Below, one piece after another: positions 53,632 to 63,753 of a DNA stretch of 64,000 nucleotides (the first letter of the stretch is position 1; each line of letters begins with the position of its first letter). Both the position numbers and the translations under genes were made by a program. Location: contig OZ020493.1 in assembly GCA_963971405.1 (NCBI GenBank), positions 248,001-312,000 of the forward strand, in the 5' to 3' direction. The notes below the pieces were generated by a model that saw only the letters and a list, made by a program, of their open reading frames with translations, searched no databases and was not told the DNA's origin. Source of the stretch: Psococerastis gibbosa. Its lineage: Eukaryota; Arthropoda; Insecta; Psocodea; Psocidae.

Positions 53632-54597
53632 ATGGCTCTAAAATCATTTTCCAAAGTAAATAGAGGTATTCGAAGTGCGTCCAAGACGTGCATTAGTGAT
53701 TTGGGCGAATTCCTAAACATTAAAGATGCTACCAAGACGGATATCCTCAAATTTACTGGGTTTAAGATTAATGACGAAGATCTGCCGTCTATTGTTGATG
53801 ACGTAACGAAGACTTACAAAAAGGGAACCTTAGTGGCGTTTTGCGTTGTACTTGCTCTGCCTTACAACATGGACAAGAGGAAATTAGCCGAAATGTTGAT
53901 TGATGCGCTACGTAATTTTGAAATATTTCAGAGTTATCTGGAAGATGATGATGATGTGAAAGACGATGAAGACGAACTTGGGTGTGACAGTGACGACAAT
54001 AACCTGAAGTTAAGACGTAAGACAAGTATGAAGCCAAAGACGTTAAAAGACGTAAAGACGGAAGATGACGAAGACGCTAGGAGCTATGATGATGCGATGT
54101 CAACTACGTCGCAAAATGTACCGTTTTCAATGAGTTACAAAGACGTTGAAGATTCAATCATGAAGTTCAGTGGTAAAGGAAGTTATCCGGTTAGCAAGTG
54201 GGCGAAAGACTTTGAAGACATGGCTCATACTTTTAATTGGTCACCACTTCAAATGTTTGTGTTCGGCAAGAGATCTCTGACTGGCCTTGCAAAAATCTAC
54301 ATACACAGTCTGAATGGCATTACGTCCTGGAGCCAGATAAAGAAGGAGTTACAAGAGGAATTCGGCGATATCTTGAACAGTGCTGAACTACATCGACTCT
54401 TGCGGAAGACTCATATGAAGAAAGACGAGACTGGTCAAGAATATTTCATTCGCATGCGAGAATTAGCTGCAAGAGGTAATTTAGAAGATGCTGCGTTAGT
54501 CGATTACATAATCGAAGGTACTCCGGACGATCAGAACAGGTTGATTCTGTTGGGAGCTGGAGAACTTACAGACTTACGTCGAAAAATGAAAATATAA
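53632..54597 (+). CDS. Gag protein of the gag-only LTR element
   Basis: The frame is intact, 321 codons, starting at ATG 53632. The N-terminal half has a helical domain (FLNIKDATKTDILKFTGFK), a strongly acidic stretch (EDDDDVKDDEDELGCDSDDN) and a Lys/Thr-rich hinge. The C-terminal half (about residues 185-315) is a retrotransposon gag capsid domain, with SKWAKDFEDMAHTFNW, FGKRSLTGLAKIYIHSL, WSQIKKELQEEFGD and MKKDETGQEYFIRMRELAAR. There is no CCHC zinc knuckle. An intact frame between near-identical LTRs indicates recent mobility, with selection on gag or recent origin. The stop lies at the start of a 13-bp tandem array. Confidence 0.85.
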   Translation: MALKSFSKVNRGIRSASKTCISDLGEFLNIKDATKTDILKFTGFKINDEDLPSIVDDVTKTYKKGTLVAFCVVLALPYNMDKRKLAEMLIDALRNFEIFQSYLEDDDDVKDDEDELGCDSDDNNLKLRRKTSMKPKTLKDVKTEDDEDARSYDDAMSTTSQNVPFSMSYKDVEDSIMKFSGKGSYPVSKWAKDFEDMAHTFNWSPLQMFVFGKRSLTGLAKIYIHSLNGITSWSQIKKELQEEFGDILNSAELHRLLRKTHMKKDETGQEYFIRMRELAARGNLEDAALVDYIIEGTPDDQNRLILLGAGELTDLRRKMKI

Positions 54598-54735
54598 AGA
54601 CGAAGTATAAAGACGAAGTATAAAGACGATATATAAAGACGAAGTATAAAGACGAAGTATAAAGACGAAGTATAAAGACGAAGTATAAACACGAAGTATA
54701 AACACGAAGTATAAACACGAAGTATAAACACTGTA
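54593..54735 (+). repeat. 13-bp minisatellite AGACGAAGTATAA
   Basis: About ten units of AGACGAAGTATAA, the last four with a G to C change (ACACGAAGTATAA). It begins at the gag stop codon. Because the period is not a multiple of three and contains TAA, the array is non-coding in gag's frame. Confidence 0.85.
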
Positions 54736-54856
54736 ATCGGCAAACAACAGCTACGACGTTGAAAGGATCAGTGGTGAGGGGCCTAAAATGACAACTACAA
54801 CTGCTGAGTACATGAAGGAGTGGTGCCCAGGGTCGGGACCAGGCAGGACGGCCGAT

Positions 54857-55021
54857 TGTAGGAAATGATGCCCCAGAGGTTGGCGACACTGAGAAGGCGG
54901 TGCGTCAGTTGTTGTGAGATCGCGGATGGTGTCGGAACGTTTAGTTGCCCACAATAAAATGTGTTTCTGTATTTTGTATTAATAAATCTTTAACTCAAAT
55001 TAATGTGTATTTACTCCTATA
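54857..55021 (+). repeat. 3' LTR, 165 bp
   Basis: Near-identical copy of the 5' LTR, followed by the ATAG target duplication. Confidence 0.9.
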
Positions 55022-56354
55022 ATAGCAATGGCATTACTGATTTTGACGCAATTGCAACCGGTCTCAGGGAGGCCTACTCAGATGTTGCTGACGATTTTAG
55101 AGTACTAGCAATCTGAACTCTAGATTAAAATCTCCGTTGTCGGACGCGCAGTTACTGGAAGTCATGAGGCGCAATTTGTCGCCAAAAATTGGTCGATATT
55201 TAATAGATAAAAGCTTTAGTAATATATACGATTTCGAAAAGAAATGTCGAGAAATTGAAAGGCAACTTTATAGTTGGGAAGGCAACGTCAGGAAAAGGCC
55301 AAAGATCCACTCTCTGGCTTCTCCTTCAGTCGAGGGGCTTCGGGGTTTTCAGCAACCACTCCTGCTGCCTCCCCTATTGCCGGTTTAGCACGTGGCCTAC
55401 AGGGTCAACATGAAACCTATGCTTGCCGGATTACGCAGAAACCATTACGGTCGCGGCACGGTTACGACGAGTCAGGTGTCGTTAGAAATAATTGTTCTGT
55501 CGCCAGGTACTTCAGACAAGCCCTCAGGTGCAGCCTCGTATTTTGATCAACTCTATGGAGTCTCACCGCGGGGAGCTGAACGGCTGAACTGAAGTTGGCG
55601 GATTTGCATCAGAAGTATCAGATCTGACCAAATTAGTACGTGAATCTATGACAGCCAATGCTAGCTAACACGACTAAGAATTTAAACTCGTAGAGGGATG
55701 ATACCAAGTCTCCTGATCAACTCCCGGGGATTTTGGCAAGGGAGATGAATACGGCGAGTACTGAAGCCATGTCCGAGGAACCGGCTGAATTTAAATACGT
55801 AAGAAAATTACCCGTTTTAAAGGAATCGGTGATTCTGTCACGGGAAATTTGTTTCTTGTAAAGGACCTACCACATGACCTCATACTGGGTATGAATACCT
55901 TAACTGACCTAGGTGTAACTATTAGCTTCGGCGGAGCAGGAGACATCACGTTAGCTACCGGCGATTAGCCTATACATTCTATTATTACAAGGGATGATGA
56001 TGAGTTTCGACCCTCGACGTCGAATATGGAAATACCGCCCGATTTATATAAAAATGTAAATTTTTCCGCCTCCGATGCTAATGGTGGCACCTGGGGCCCC
56101 GCTGGTTTATGCGGAAATTTCATTTTGTTGACTGCTTCGCGAATATAATAAACTTATATACTCTAAATCCGTATTCCTCTTTCCAAGATAGGGTTCCCTT
56201 CGAATCAAGTGCAATCCGTCTGGTTATGTTGGCCTATTTTCTAACAGGTACCTCTCAATACCCGACGAGAGCTGCCGGTGCGCTCAAGTGTGGTAATTAG
56301 CCCTCTTCCTAGAAGTGGTCTAATGGAAAAAAAAATGCTTTAATCTTTTTACAG

Positions 56355-56563
56355 AGGGGAAGGAAGCACAAGCCGACTTGGCGGCACTGTTGGCCATACC
56401 TGAGCTGTTTCCGAATAACCAAACCGTGACAATTATTGGCAAGAAAACGTGGAGACCTTCACGACAGGAGGTAACAAACGCCTTCATACGCTGCGTCGCG
56501 ACACCGTCGGACAACCGAAGTGCCTGCATCGAAAGACAGGAATGGGGGTAAACAAGTGATTTT
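56355..56563 (+). pseudogene. Unrecognised exon-like frame after a splice acceptor
   Basis: CTTTTTACAG at 56345-56354 looks like a 3' splice site. The frame after it is open to TAA at about 56549: KEAQADLAALLAIPELFPNN, VTIIGKKTWRPSRQEVTNAF, then an end with Arg/Cys residues. The composition and the acceptor suggest a terminal coding exon, but I found no upstream exon and I do not recognise the family. It lies just after the Gypsy relic and 70 bp before the THAP locus on the same strand. Confidence 0.35.
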
Positions 56564-56625
56564 TTCTGGCTTACCCATTACAAACTAGATTTTTTCATTT
56601 ACGCGAGTTAATTTTTTTATTTTAA

Positions 56626-57388
56626 ATGGAAGCGCCGTACTACTTATATTGTGCAGTACCTTGCTGCACGAATCAGACTTTTAAACTCCAGGAAAATTGT
56701 TTACATTGGTGCCGAAAGAAAAGATACGCAGGTTTAAGTGGCTGAAGGCGGCGAGAAGGGATAACATGAACGTCAGTTTAGAAATCAAGTTGTATTTCTG
56801 CGAAGATCATTTTGCGGTAAGTTTGCATAAAAGCCAATTCTCATACATTCAGTAACTGTACACTTATAGATGAAAATAAAGAAAAAATGAAATTTAGGCA
56901 CACGGATATGAAGGAAATGGTCTCTAAAAGCAACATAAAATGGGGCAGACAGACTTACTCTAATCGTTTAGATTTTGTAAGAAAAGCTTTTTTTTTAGTT
57001 AGCTTTTGAAAGTGAACCTGTTTTATGTACTCTTAAATAGTGACATGTACAGTACATACATATTAAAATAACTTTTAAAAAGTTATTACGCATACTGTAA
57101 CTTTTACCTTTGTTGCTTTTTCAGTAGGAAGAATGTGTAGAAAATCTACAGTTTGTGAAATTGATGGAAGGCAGACTCGTCATAAAACCCACTGCGATGC
57201 CAACAAAATTTGTTTGTCTACGGAGAAATAGCTTAGAAGGCATTAGGCACTATACACAAAACATAATAATGATGGAATTGGTGGCGCAAGCAGTAGCGAA
57301 CGTATCTGTGGACGCAGAATGTGATCGTGCCGATGAGGAGAAGGTCAACCTATTGAGCTATTTATATTCACAACTTGAAGGCGTTTAG
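56626..57388 (+). pseudogene. Two-exon THAP-domain gene with one frameshift
   Basis: Exon 1 (56626-56815) starts MEAPYYLYCAVPCCTNQTFK, shifts frame by one base between about 56690 and 56703, and continues LFTLVPKEKIRRFKWLKAAR and YFCEDHFA, so it has the Cys pair, the Trp and the Cys-x2-His of a THAP zinc finger. The donor is GTAAGT at 56816. Exon 2 continues with ECVENLQFVKLMEGRLVIKP and AMPTKFVC, the usual end of this domain, then a 60-residue tail to the stop at 57386-57388. The acceptor is TTTTTCAGTAG (57118-57127), a NAGNAG site. Use of the first AG gives an immediate TAG; use of the second avoids it. Confidence 0.65.
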
Positions 57389-57735
57389 AGGAATTAGGAA
57401 AGATAAAGTAAATATATTTATTATGCGCAAAGCAGATATAGAGCTCAACCTATTGAAACGTAATGTTGATACATGAAGGCAAAAGTGGTACGTTATTTTA
57501 TTCCAATAATTCTTTAAACCTTCTTTGGCTCTCAGGGCCTGTGCAATGTATATCAAAATAAAACATGACCTCTGTCAAAAGGCAGTTTTAATCAATTCGT
57601 TCGTGATGTAAGTACCGGTATCTATTTGGGTTCTAGTTTTAGTTACGCATTACTTTTAAGAGTGAATTTGTTTTGGTCTGTTCATATCCTGACTTTTTGT
57701 GGTGGGAAGCCTGCGTAATCAAATTACCAAGGGCT

Positions 57736-57918
57736 CAGTGGCGGATCCACGGCCACGGGGGGAAGTGGGTTGTGTTTTACTTAACCCCCCACCCCCCTTT
57801 CCCTCGAAATTTGTATATTAACTGGGTAAGTAGGCAATGGCAAAATGCCAGAAAACCCCACTTACCAATAGGCAAAATCTCAACCCCCCCCCCTCCCAAA
57901 CTCTTGGAACCGCCACTG
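57736..57918. repeat. 183-bp hAT-type MITE with decayed 8-bp target duplication
   Basis: The ends are CAGTGGCGGATCCA (57736) and its near complement ending GGAACCGCCACTG (57918), the CAGTGGCGG terminus well known from hAT-type MITEs. Flanking octamers are CAAGGGCT (57728-57735) and TAAGAGTT (57919-57926), which differ only by three transitions. The interior is C/G-run-rich and non-coding. Confidence 0.85.
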
Positions 57919-58019
57919 TAAGAGTTTCTTTTCAGCAGTTTGACTTGGGGTGGTTTCCCCACCTCAGGATTATTTTTCATTTTTCGGGGGACAACAAAAT
58001 TGTATACACAATGAGATGA

Positions 58020-58500
58020 GGGAGCTGATGAGGATATGGGAGACTCAGTAAGGCCAAATGATTCTGCCAGCGATGTTGACTTGGCTGCTACGGCAGAACA
58101 ATTTGACTATCTGTGTTACTACCCCATAGGGAAAAGTGACAAAAACTGTATAAAATTGTATTTGGAAATATATTTTGATTGATTGACTGAGTAGACTATT
58201 TTCATGAATTGAGTCCATTGTTTCATGACCATGGAATTCCAGTGTTCATTCCAGTGAACATTCAAAAAATTGGTGTGAAACATCAATCGAAGAGACGAAG
58301 ACTTTTTTCGGAATCCTAATAATTATGGCCATTCATCAGCTACCAGCCATTGCTGATTATTGGTCTTCCTATCCTTTTTTGGTAGTGGAAAGTATCAAAA
58401 ATGTAATACCTTGAAAGAGGTTCAAAAAATTGCTTGAGAATCTGCACTGCAATTATAATAAAACTTTGAAGGTAGATGGCCCAAACCATTTGAACGCAGT
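58020..58500 (+). pseudogene. piggyBac transposase N-terminal fragment
   Basis: Frames in this interval give an acidic N-terminus (DSVRPNDSASDVDLAATAEQ), then after gaps a FFGILIIMAIHQLPAIADYW segment and FLVVESIKNVIP, RFKKLLENLHC. The F-F-G-I-x-I-x-M-x-I-H-x-L-P string is the hallmark of the piggyBac N-terminal DDE_Tnp_1_7 region. Stops and shifts are frequent and the DDE core beyond 58500 is missing. Confidence 0.65.
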
Positions 58501-59095
58501 GGGCCTTCAGCTGTACCAACGTACCCCTCTTGTCAGAGGATCGTCGCCTCTGCCCCTCTGGGATCTATATTCTAGCCATACTTATGGACGGCCCGGCGGC
58601 GAAACTTGCTGAGTGCCTGTCTGGTCCAGGCCCAAAACTGCTGACGGTTTTCCGCGAAAGCGAGTGGCGTGAGACCAGACAGCCATTTTGGTGACATCGC
58701 CGACCGAGGTATTAAATAGACCCCAGAGGGACTTTGGAGGGCAGACTGAAGACGGAAGGGACAGAAGGAGGAACCTCTCAGGACTCAAGGAGTCGAATTT
58801 ATATTAGGAATTTAAGTAACATTTAGTATTTGTCTTTTAAAATTTATAAAGTGTCGGGCACCGGCTGTATCCTATTGGTGAGTGTCTTATTATTTTATTT
58901 TAATATAATTGTTGTATTCATTGATTGAACCTTGTCTAATAATATTGTACCCTCAATCCTGTGACACAATAAATAGTTTAGCGATCCCCAACAGCAAAGC
59001 TAACAGTTTAATATATCAATAATTAATTAACTCTAACAGTCAATTCATATCGCTAACAGTGTATTGCTGATCGCTAACAGGATATTGTTGAGCCT
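58501..59095. other. Non-coding stretch, possibly an LTR remnant
   Basis: GC-rich at 58540-58700, then AT-rich, with GACACAATAAATAG at 58960-58975 and three degenerate TCGCTAACAG units at 58989-59080. An LTR remnant is possible, but no second LTR was found. Confidence 0.3.
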
Positions 59096-59549
59096 GCCGG
59101 ACCCGGACTCTCGTGCGTGCAGGACCTAGTTCTGACCGCCCGAGCTTTCTGACCGAACCTTCTTCTCGTGTCCGTGGTGACTCAGCGGGTGTTCCAAGCT
59201 GAATTTCCGTTGCGCTACCACGTGCTCATTCTCACTTTTCATTTTCACTACGCCACACCGTGTCTCAGATTCCTACATTACACCACACCGTGTTTGAAAT
59301 CGTTTTTTCCCATATTTTTCCCTTAAATCAGTGTTTTTAAACGCTTTCACCTTTCCCTCTCCTTTTTCCCCTCTACAAGCTTCTCTGCGTGACCTGCCTG
59401 CAGTCTCCCGGACCTGCCCTTCCTGCTGCCGTACTGCCGAGGTGCTGCTGCTGTGGTACTGCTGCCGCGGAGCAACCACCGGTTCTTCTCCAAGCCAAAC
59501 CCGTCCGCCCCGCTGTCCTTGCTGACGGTGGTCGACTTCCGGACCCTTT

Positions 59550-61040
59550 TTGCAGAGAGTAGGTAAGCATCCTGCTATGCCTATGATTCCTGACTCACCA
59601 CTAAGCCCCGATCCGTCCCAGGAGGCTATGGACACCCGTCCAGTCTCTACTGGCGACGCCTCAACCTCTCTTTCCTTTGTTCTCGACGACGATTTCACTA
59701 CCGTCAGCAAGAAGCGACCTCGACCTTCTTCGCCCTCTACCTCAACGCCAACGGGGTCCTCCCCAACTACCGCCAAACCTTTAAACCCAAGAAACTCCCG
59801 TCTTCCGCCGTTGGTTTTCCCTGTCCCCAAGCAGTGGAACTCCATCGCCCCAAAAATTCAGGCCACCTTCGCGCAGACTGACAGCCATATCCGCCTCCGA
59901 ACAAATAACTACGTGATTCAGACCAAAGACCCAGAAGTCTACAGGAAAGCTCGCGCTCTTCTCGGAGACTTCAACATTCCCTTCCACACTTTTACTCCCG
60001 ACTCCGACCGCGAAATCATGATCCTCATTAGAGGTCTCCATTACACCACCCAACTAGACGACATCAAGTCCGCCCTCTCAGCCCTAGGTTTTCAGACCTC
60101 CGCCGTGACTAACCTCACGGATAAGAGGAAACAAGAAAAATCCCTATTTCTCGCCAAAATTAAAAATACTCCGACCTCTAAAACCGTATACAACATCACC
60201 GTCCTTCTCATGTTGGACGTTACGATAGTCCCCTTTAAACCTTCAAATACCATCCAGCAATGCTATAATTGCCAACTTTTCGGCCATAGCTCCGTAAACT
60301 GTTTCAGACTCGCCATCTGCATTAAATGCAGCGGGAACCACCGCGCCGCCCTCTGCCCGGGTGGCAAACACATCCCTAAGGACCTTCTTCTTTGTCCCAA
60401 CTGTCAGGGGAAGCACGCTGCTAACCACAGCGGATGTCCCGTCCTTAAGGCCCGACTATCCTCTATCACTATCAAACCTCCGCAGTCCAAACCAGCGAAG
60501 CCCAACTACGTCCCTGCCCCTCCCCCGCAAATTAACCCTTGGCAACCCCCCCTCTCCTTTCAGCCTAAAATCTCACCCTCCCCCCAGACCTTAGGCTCAG
60601 CTCCCGCTGTTCAGGTTTCCCCAGAGACTCCTACTCCCGTGGTTGAAAAACCGACTAACCCGCCCGTGGAAAAACCGACTAACCCGCCCGCGGAAAAACC
60701 GACTAATTCCCCCAAAGTCAAACCAACTAAGCCCATCAAAAGAAACCCAACCAAATCTTTTAAACTCAAACCCCAATATTCACATTCTCCTCCCGATCTA
60801 CCAAAAGCTCACACCTCTCCCCCCCCCCCCCCACTCAAGCCTAGACCATTCAATCCCCCGTTACTATCAAACTCTCCCGTTACCCAAGACGTCCCATTTC
60901 TCATTAAACTCTTGTCCTCCCCGCAATTTATTGCCTGGATAGGCCAACTCTTCTCAGCCCTCTATAAATGCAAGGACACGCCCTCGCTTATCTCCGCCGT
61001 AATGGCCCACATCCCGACCCTAGTTGCCTTATGGCAGTAA
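59550..61040 (+). CDS. Jockey ORF1, gag-like RNA-binding protein
   Basis: An intact frame of 496 codons. The start could be the first ATG, or a downstream one at 59580 (MIPDSPLSPDPSQEAMDTRP). The N-terminal third is Ser/Pro/Thr-rich. Residues about 95-225 are the PRE_C2HC/RRM-like region (RLRTNNYVIQTKD, IMILIRGLHYTTQLDDIKSA). Three zinc knuckles follow: CYNCQLFGHSSVNC, CIKCSGNHRAALC and CPNCQGKHAANHSGC. The rest is a long Pro-rich tail with a PTNPPVEK octapeptide repeat (60640-60720). Such proteins coat the LINE RNA. The stop TAA (61038-61040) overlaps the ORF2 start. Confidence 0.88.
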   Translation: MQRVGKHPAMPMIPDSPLSPDPSQEAMDTRPVSTGDASTSLSFVLDDDFTTVSKKRPRPSSPSTSTPTGSSPTTAKPLNPRNSRLPPLVFPVPKQWNSIAPKIQATFAQTDSHIRLRTNNYVIQTKDPEVYRKARALLGDFNIPFHTFTPDSDREIMILIRGLHYTTQLDDIKSALSALGFQTSAVTNLTDKRKQEKSLFLAKIKNTPTSKTVYNITVLLMLDVTIVPFKPSNTIQQCYNCQLFGHSSVNCFRLAICIKCSGNHRAALCPGGKHIPKDLLLCPNCQGKHAANHSGCPVLKARLSSITIKPPQSKPAKPNYVPAPPPQINPWQPPLSFQPKISPSPQTLGSAPAVQVSPETPTPVVEKPTNPPVEKPTNPPAEKPTNSPKVKPTKPIKRNPTKSFKLKPQYSHSPPDLPKAHTSPPPPPLKPRPFNPPLLSNSPVTQDVPFLIKLLSSPQFIAWIGQLFSALYKCKDTPSLISAVMAHIPTLVALWQ

Positions 61041-63753
61041 ACTTTCTCTCGTTTAACACCCGAAGTCTCAAGCCCAGGACCACTGAGCTCAGGAACCTTC
61101 TTTCCGAGCAAAAGGTGGACATATGCTTCTTACAAGAGACTTGTTTGTCCCCAAACAAGTCCTTTTCCTTACCCCCGTATCTGGTTTACAGGAAAGATAG
61201 GCCTAACGCCCACGGCGGTGTAGCTATCCTTGTCCACAAGGATATACCGCATGCACCTATCAGCCTTCCTGACATTCCGTCCATCGAATGTGTTGGTGTC
61301 ATCACCAACATATGCGGCACACCCACTGCTTGTTTCTCGATTTACTCCCCTGGCCCCCGGCAGATCCCAAGGCAGGATCTCGAGCTTCTGTTTGGGAGCT
61401 TCCCCGCGATCTTTGCTGCCGGCGACTGGAACTCCAAGCACCCTGAACTGGGCAGCCAGAAAACCAGTAGTCGTGGTACCTCTCTTCTCCGTTACATATA
61501 CTCCACCGAACGTATCATCGATCTGCATATACCAACCGCCCCCACTTTCATTATATCCCGCAGAAACATTCTTTACTCTGAAACCCTCGACTTTGGCCTA
61601 TCCATCGAGGTACCCGTTCACCCTGAAATTACAGTACTTGATGACCTCACATCCGATCATCTTCCCATTCTTTTCTCTTTCCCTCGTCAAAACACCATCC
61701 CCACGCCTTTAGGCCCGTTACGGACAAACTGGCGTAACTATCACTCTATCTTATCCGACACCTTGCCCCCTTTTCCCGTTGCCCCTATGTTCTCGGCCGA
61801 CATAGACCGGCACCTAGAGACCCTTTCTTCTTCAATTAAATCCGCTGTTTCCGCAGCATCCGTCCCGTCGCGTCCCCGCACCATTCGTTCTCTCCCACCA
61901 GAGATCGCCGCTGCTATCCGTTCCCGGAGGCGGCTACGCAAGCTCTGGCATGATACACAAGCCCCCCTTCACAAACGCGAGTTCCTAGCAGCCGCAGAAC
62001 GCTGTAAGCTTCTCCTAGATGAGGACAGGAGCTCTCAGTGGCAAGACTTCATTACTGAAGCCACCTCTGAGGGAACCAAGCCATGGCCCGCCACTAAAGC
62101 CCTATTACGTACAAAATCCCAAATATCTCCCTTAAAACAAAATAACAACCTTGTATTTGATCCAGAAACTCGCTGTCAAGTTCTTGCCGATCACTTTAAA
62201 TCTCAGTTTTCCGTTCCTTCGACGCCCTCTCCTGTAGAAGGCGAGGCGTCAACAGCAGTCCGCTCAGCCCTCAGCTCCCAAACTCCTATGCCCATTCAGC
62301 CTTTTACCCTTTTGGAAATGGCACAAGCACTAGGCAAAATCAAGGTCAGAAAAGCCCCAGGCCCCGATGGTATTTCGGGGAAAGCTATAAAAAACGCCCC
62401 AGTAAATCTTAGAACCCACCTACTAATGGTGTTTAACGCCATTTTAGCCACCCAATATTTCCCCCCGGCTTGGAAAAATTCCAACATACTTTTAACTTAA
62501 CTTTAACTTTTAACTTTTTACTTTACATACTAATTCACCATACTAAAGCAACAAAAACCTCCAACCGATCCCGCTAGTTACCGCCCCATTTCCCTACTCC
62601 CTATTTTATCCAAACTTTTTGAGCGCCTATTCCTCTTGCGTCTAGGCCCAATGCTAGAACCCTATCTCAGACCCGAACAGTTCGGTTTCCGGAAAGGCCT
62701 TTCTACCACCCTTCAACTAATGCGTTTTTGCTCTCATATTACCGACAATATGAACAAAAACATGCACACTATTGCCGCCCTTATTGACTTTCGCGCCGCG
62801 TTTGACACAGTTTGGCACCTAGGCCTACTCTACAAGCTCTCTCTCACATGGTCCCACCACCAGTGTTACGTCTGATAGATTCCTATCTATCAGACAGATA
62901 CTTCCGTACGACCCTTCGCACTAAATCAGGTACCTTTTTCTCCCGTCCCACACCGGCGGCCGCCGGTGTCCCACAGGGATCCGTCCTCGGACCTCTGCTT
63001 TACCTTATCCATATAAATGACATCCGGGTACTGGACGGACTTTCAGTCGGCCTATACGCGGATGACGCTATCTACTACATGGGGACTAACTTCCCCAAAC
63101 TCGCCGCGAAAAAATTCCTACAACCTCAACTTAACGCCCTTGCAGACTGGTGTAACACCTGGAAGGTCATGGTGAACGCGTCCAAGTGTGAAGCCATTGC
63201 CTTCGGCAAAGCTGCCCCAAAATCCCCGCCATCAGCTCTTACCCTAAACAGTTCAAACCTACCCTGGCGTCAATCAGTTAAATACCTTGGTGTAACACTT
63301 GATCGTCGCCTTTCCTTTCGCGCCCACCTAAACCTGCAAATGGCCAGCATTCGCGGGCTAACCTCCAAACTTTTCCCACTCTTTAGAAATGATCTAATCA
63401 GCTTCCGCTCGAAAGCCCTTATATTCACAGCGATCATTAGAGCCCAACTCATCTATGCAGCCCAAGTATGGTACCCCATGCTTTCGCCATCTGCCCGCAA
63501 AGCGCTACACGGGAGCCACAACGCGGCGCTTCGCCGCGTTGGAAACTTCCACTATCGCGTCCCAAATTCTCAAATCTTCCAATTCTTTGACGTACCTCCC
63601 CTTCATGATTTTCTCACAGCCTTGACTGATTCCCATCATGCCAAGGCAGCCCAGAGCTCTCGCGATATAATACGCGATCTCTACTTAGCCCCCCACCCCC
63701 CAAACCAATTTAAGATCTCCCCAATCCCTGTCCCCCCGGACGGGTCAGCCTAG
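61031..63753 (+). pseudogene. Jockey ORF2, endonuclease-reverse transcriptase with two breaks
   Basis: ATG 61031 overlaps the ORF1 stop (ATGGCAGTAA). An AP-endonuclease domain comes first (LSFNTRSLKP, LQETCLS with Glu, AAGDWNSKHPE with Asp/Asn, LTSDHLPIL with His), then the RT: RKAPGPDGISGKAI, a break at 62480-62545 where ACTTTT-like DNA is inserted, YRPISLLPILSKLFERL, FGFRKGLSTTLQLM, LIDFRAAFDTVWH (motif A), a shift near 62840, AAGVPQGSVLGPLLY (motif B) and LYADDAIYY (catalytic box). The C-terminal region KYLGVTLDRRLSFRAHL and the rest run to 63753. All catalytic residues are kept, so it is a recent but dead copy. Confidence 0.88.

Larger units (their letters stand above)
53103..55021 (+). 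mobile_element. Gag-only LTR retrotransposon, young and non-autonomous
   Basis: Two 165-bp LTRs (53103-53267 and 54857-55021) differ at one base (a C/T at about 53216 versus 54970). ATAG flanks both sides (53099-53102 and 55022-55025) as a 4-bp target duplication. The LTRs start TGTAGG and end CCTATA, and each contains AATAAA signals. The 1,589-bp interior holds one intact gag frame and a 13-bp minisatellite, and no protease, RT or integrase. It must be mobilised by a relative in trans. Confidence 0.9.
52579..56095 (+). pseudogene. Gypsy-type gag-protease relic, split by a gag-only LTR element
   Basis: The left part (52579-53102) holds a helical N-terminal gag frame (ILQEIARKLSIDPNQNQTNL) and, after frameshifts, a GRELKNFIEEASRCNLTF segment and a GEVSVWFKHH block. 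The insertion at 53103-55021 follows. The right part resumes at 55026 with ITDFDAIATGLREAYSDVAD, then SDAQLLEVMRRNLSPKIGRY and YDFEKKCREIERQLYSW, a typical gag C-terminal core. Near 55820-55930 a retropepsin-like end is visible (LPHDLILGMNTLTDLGV). The nucleocapsid knuckle and RT were not found. Excising the insert and one 4-bp duplication leaves the gag frame uninterrupted at the junction. Confidence 0.7.

Noticed and set aside
51747-58500. One single piggyBac element with N- and C-terminal pieces
   Set aside because: The C-terminal piece precedes the N-terminal piece on the same strand, so one collinear copy is not possible.
59273-59845. 190-codon open frame on the minus strand
   Set aside because: Antisense to the GC-rich Jockey leader and ORF1; its composition is explained by the opposite strand.
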